Positions 6,269 through 6,334 of a DNA stretch of 6,334 bases are shown piece after piece. The stretch comes from Chromatiales bacterium (GTDB lineage: Bacteria; Pseudomonadota; Gammaproteobacteria; UBA6429; Thiohalophilaceae): contig JALXDW010000212.1 in NCBI GenBank assembly GCA_027070385.1, positions 1 through 6,334 on the forward strand, read 5' to 3'. Within the stretch, counting starts at the first letter, position 1. Every line of letters begins with the position of its first letter. The notes below the pieces were generated by a model. The model was not told the origin of the DNA. It made no database searches and saw only the letters and a program-made list of their open reading frames with translations. The position numbers were made by a program, and so were the translations under genes.

Positions 6269-6334
6269 TTAAAGTATATAGCGACTTAAATCTTCATCTT
6301 CGGCCAGATCTTGTATGTTTTCATTGACATAATC
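6269..6334 (-). CDS. hslU: ATP-dependent protease ATPase subunit HslU, C-terminal end only
   Basis: Reading the minus strand from the window edge gives DYVNENIQDLAEDEDLSRYI followed by a final leucine and TAA. This is the highly conserved HslU C-terminus (E. coli HslU ends in ADEDLSRFIL). In the HslUV protease this tail inserts between HslV subunits and activates the peptidase. Only 21 codons are inside the window, so the rest of the gene, and presumably hslV before it, lies to the right. The call rests on the distinctive tail plus the DUF971 gene that follows it. Confidence 0.9.
   Translation of the reverse strand, partial: DYVNENIQDLAEDEDLSRYIL

Noticed and set aside
6262..6284. TCGCT/AGCGA 5-bp inverted repeat at the end of hslU
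   Set aside because: The stem is only five base pairs with a long AT-rich loop and no T tract; too weak to call a terminator, and the downstream gene is probably in the same transcript.

Overview
The window is a moderately AT-rich stretch of bacterial chromosome, most likely from a gammaproteobacterium. The strongest taxonomic hints are the far-right minus-strand pair (hslU tail followed by a DUF971/GBBH-like gene, a common gammaproteobacterial order) and the left-edge group II phosphofructokinase of the pyrophosphate-dependent type found in methanotrophs and sulfur-oxidising symbionts. A CbbQ/NorQ plus CbbO/NorD pair and an NnrS protein also suit a chemolithotrophic or methylotrophic, possibly denitrifying, gammaproteobacterium. 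The exact genus cannot be read from the sequence.

Layout. Positions 1-577 hold the 3' part of the phosphofructokinase gene, closed by a very strong intrinsic terminator (613-650). A plausible sigma70 promoter (673-702) then starts a plus-strand set: a small potassium-channel-like membrane protein (754-1179), and 30 bp later an NnrS-family haem-copper membrane protein (1210-2400). A second putative promoter with a perfect TATAAT box (about 2415-2443) precedes a 64-residue unknown protein (2475-2669), a CbbQ/NirQ/NorQ AAA+ ATPase (2703-3515) and its von Willebrand A partner CbbO/NorD (3662-5797). The ATPase and VWA genes are separated by an unusually long 146-bp gap with competing inverted repeats. 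The plus-strand set meets a convergent minus-strand unit at about 5800-5866, where a hairpin lies. That unit is hslU (only the last 21 codons, 6269-6334) followed by the DUF971 gene (5867-6235).

How the genes may work together. AAA+/VWA pairs of this type remodel a metalloenzyme or Rubisco: CbbQ/CbbO reactivates inhibited Rubisco, and NorQ/NorD is needed to mature nitric oxide reductase. Neither Rubisco nor norCB is present here, so the client is undetermined. The adjacent NnrS favours a nitric-oxide link. The PPi-dependent phosphofructokinase upstream, which can serve a modified Calvin cycle, and the CbbO-like sequence features favour a Rubisco link. The small 64-residue protein sits at the head of this unit and is the least explained coding element. 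No mobile elements, tRNA, rRNA or CRISPR arrays were seen.
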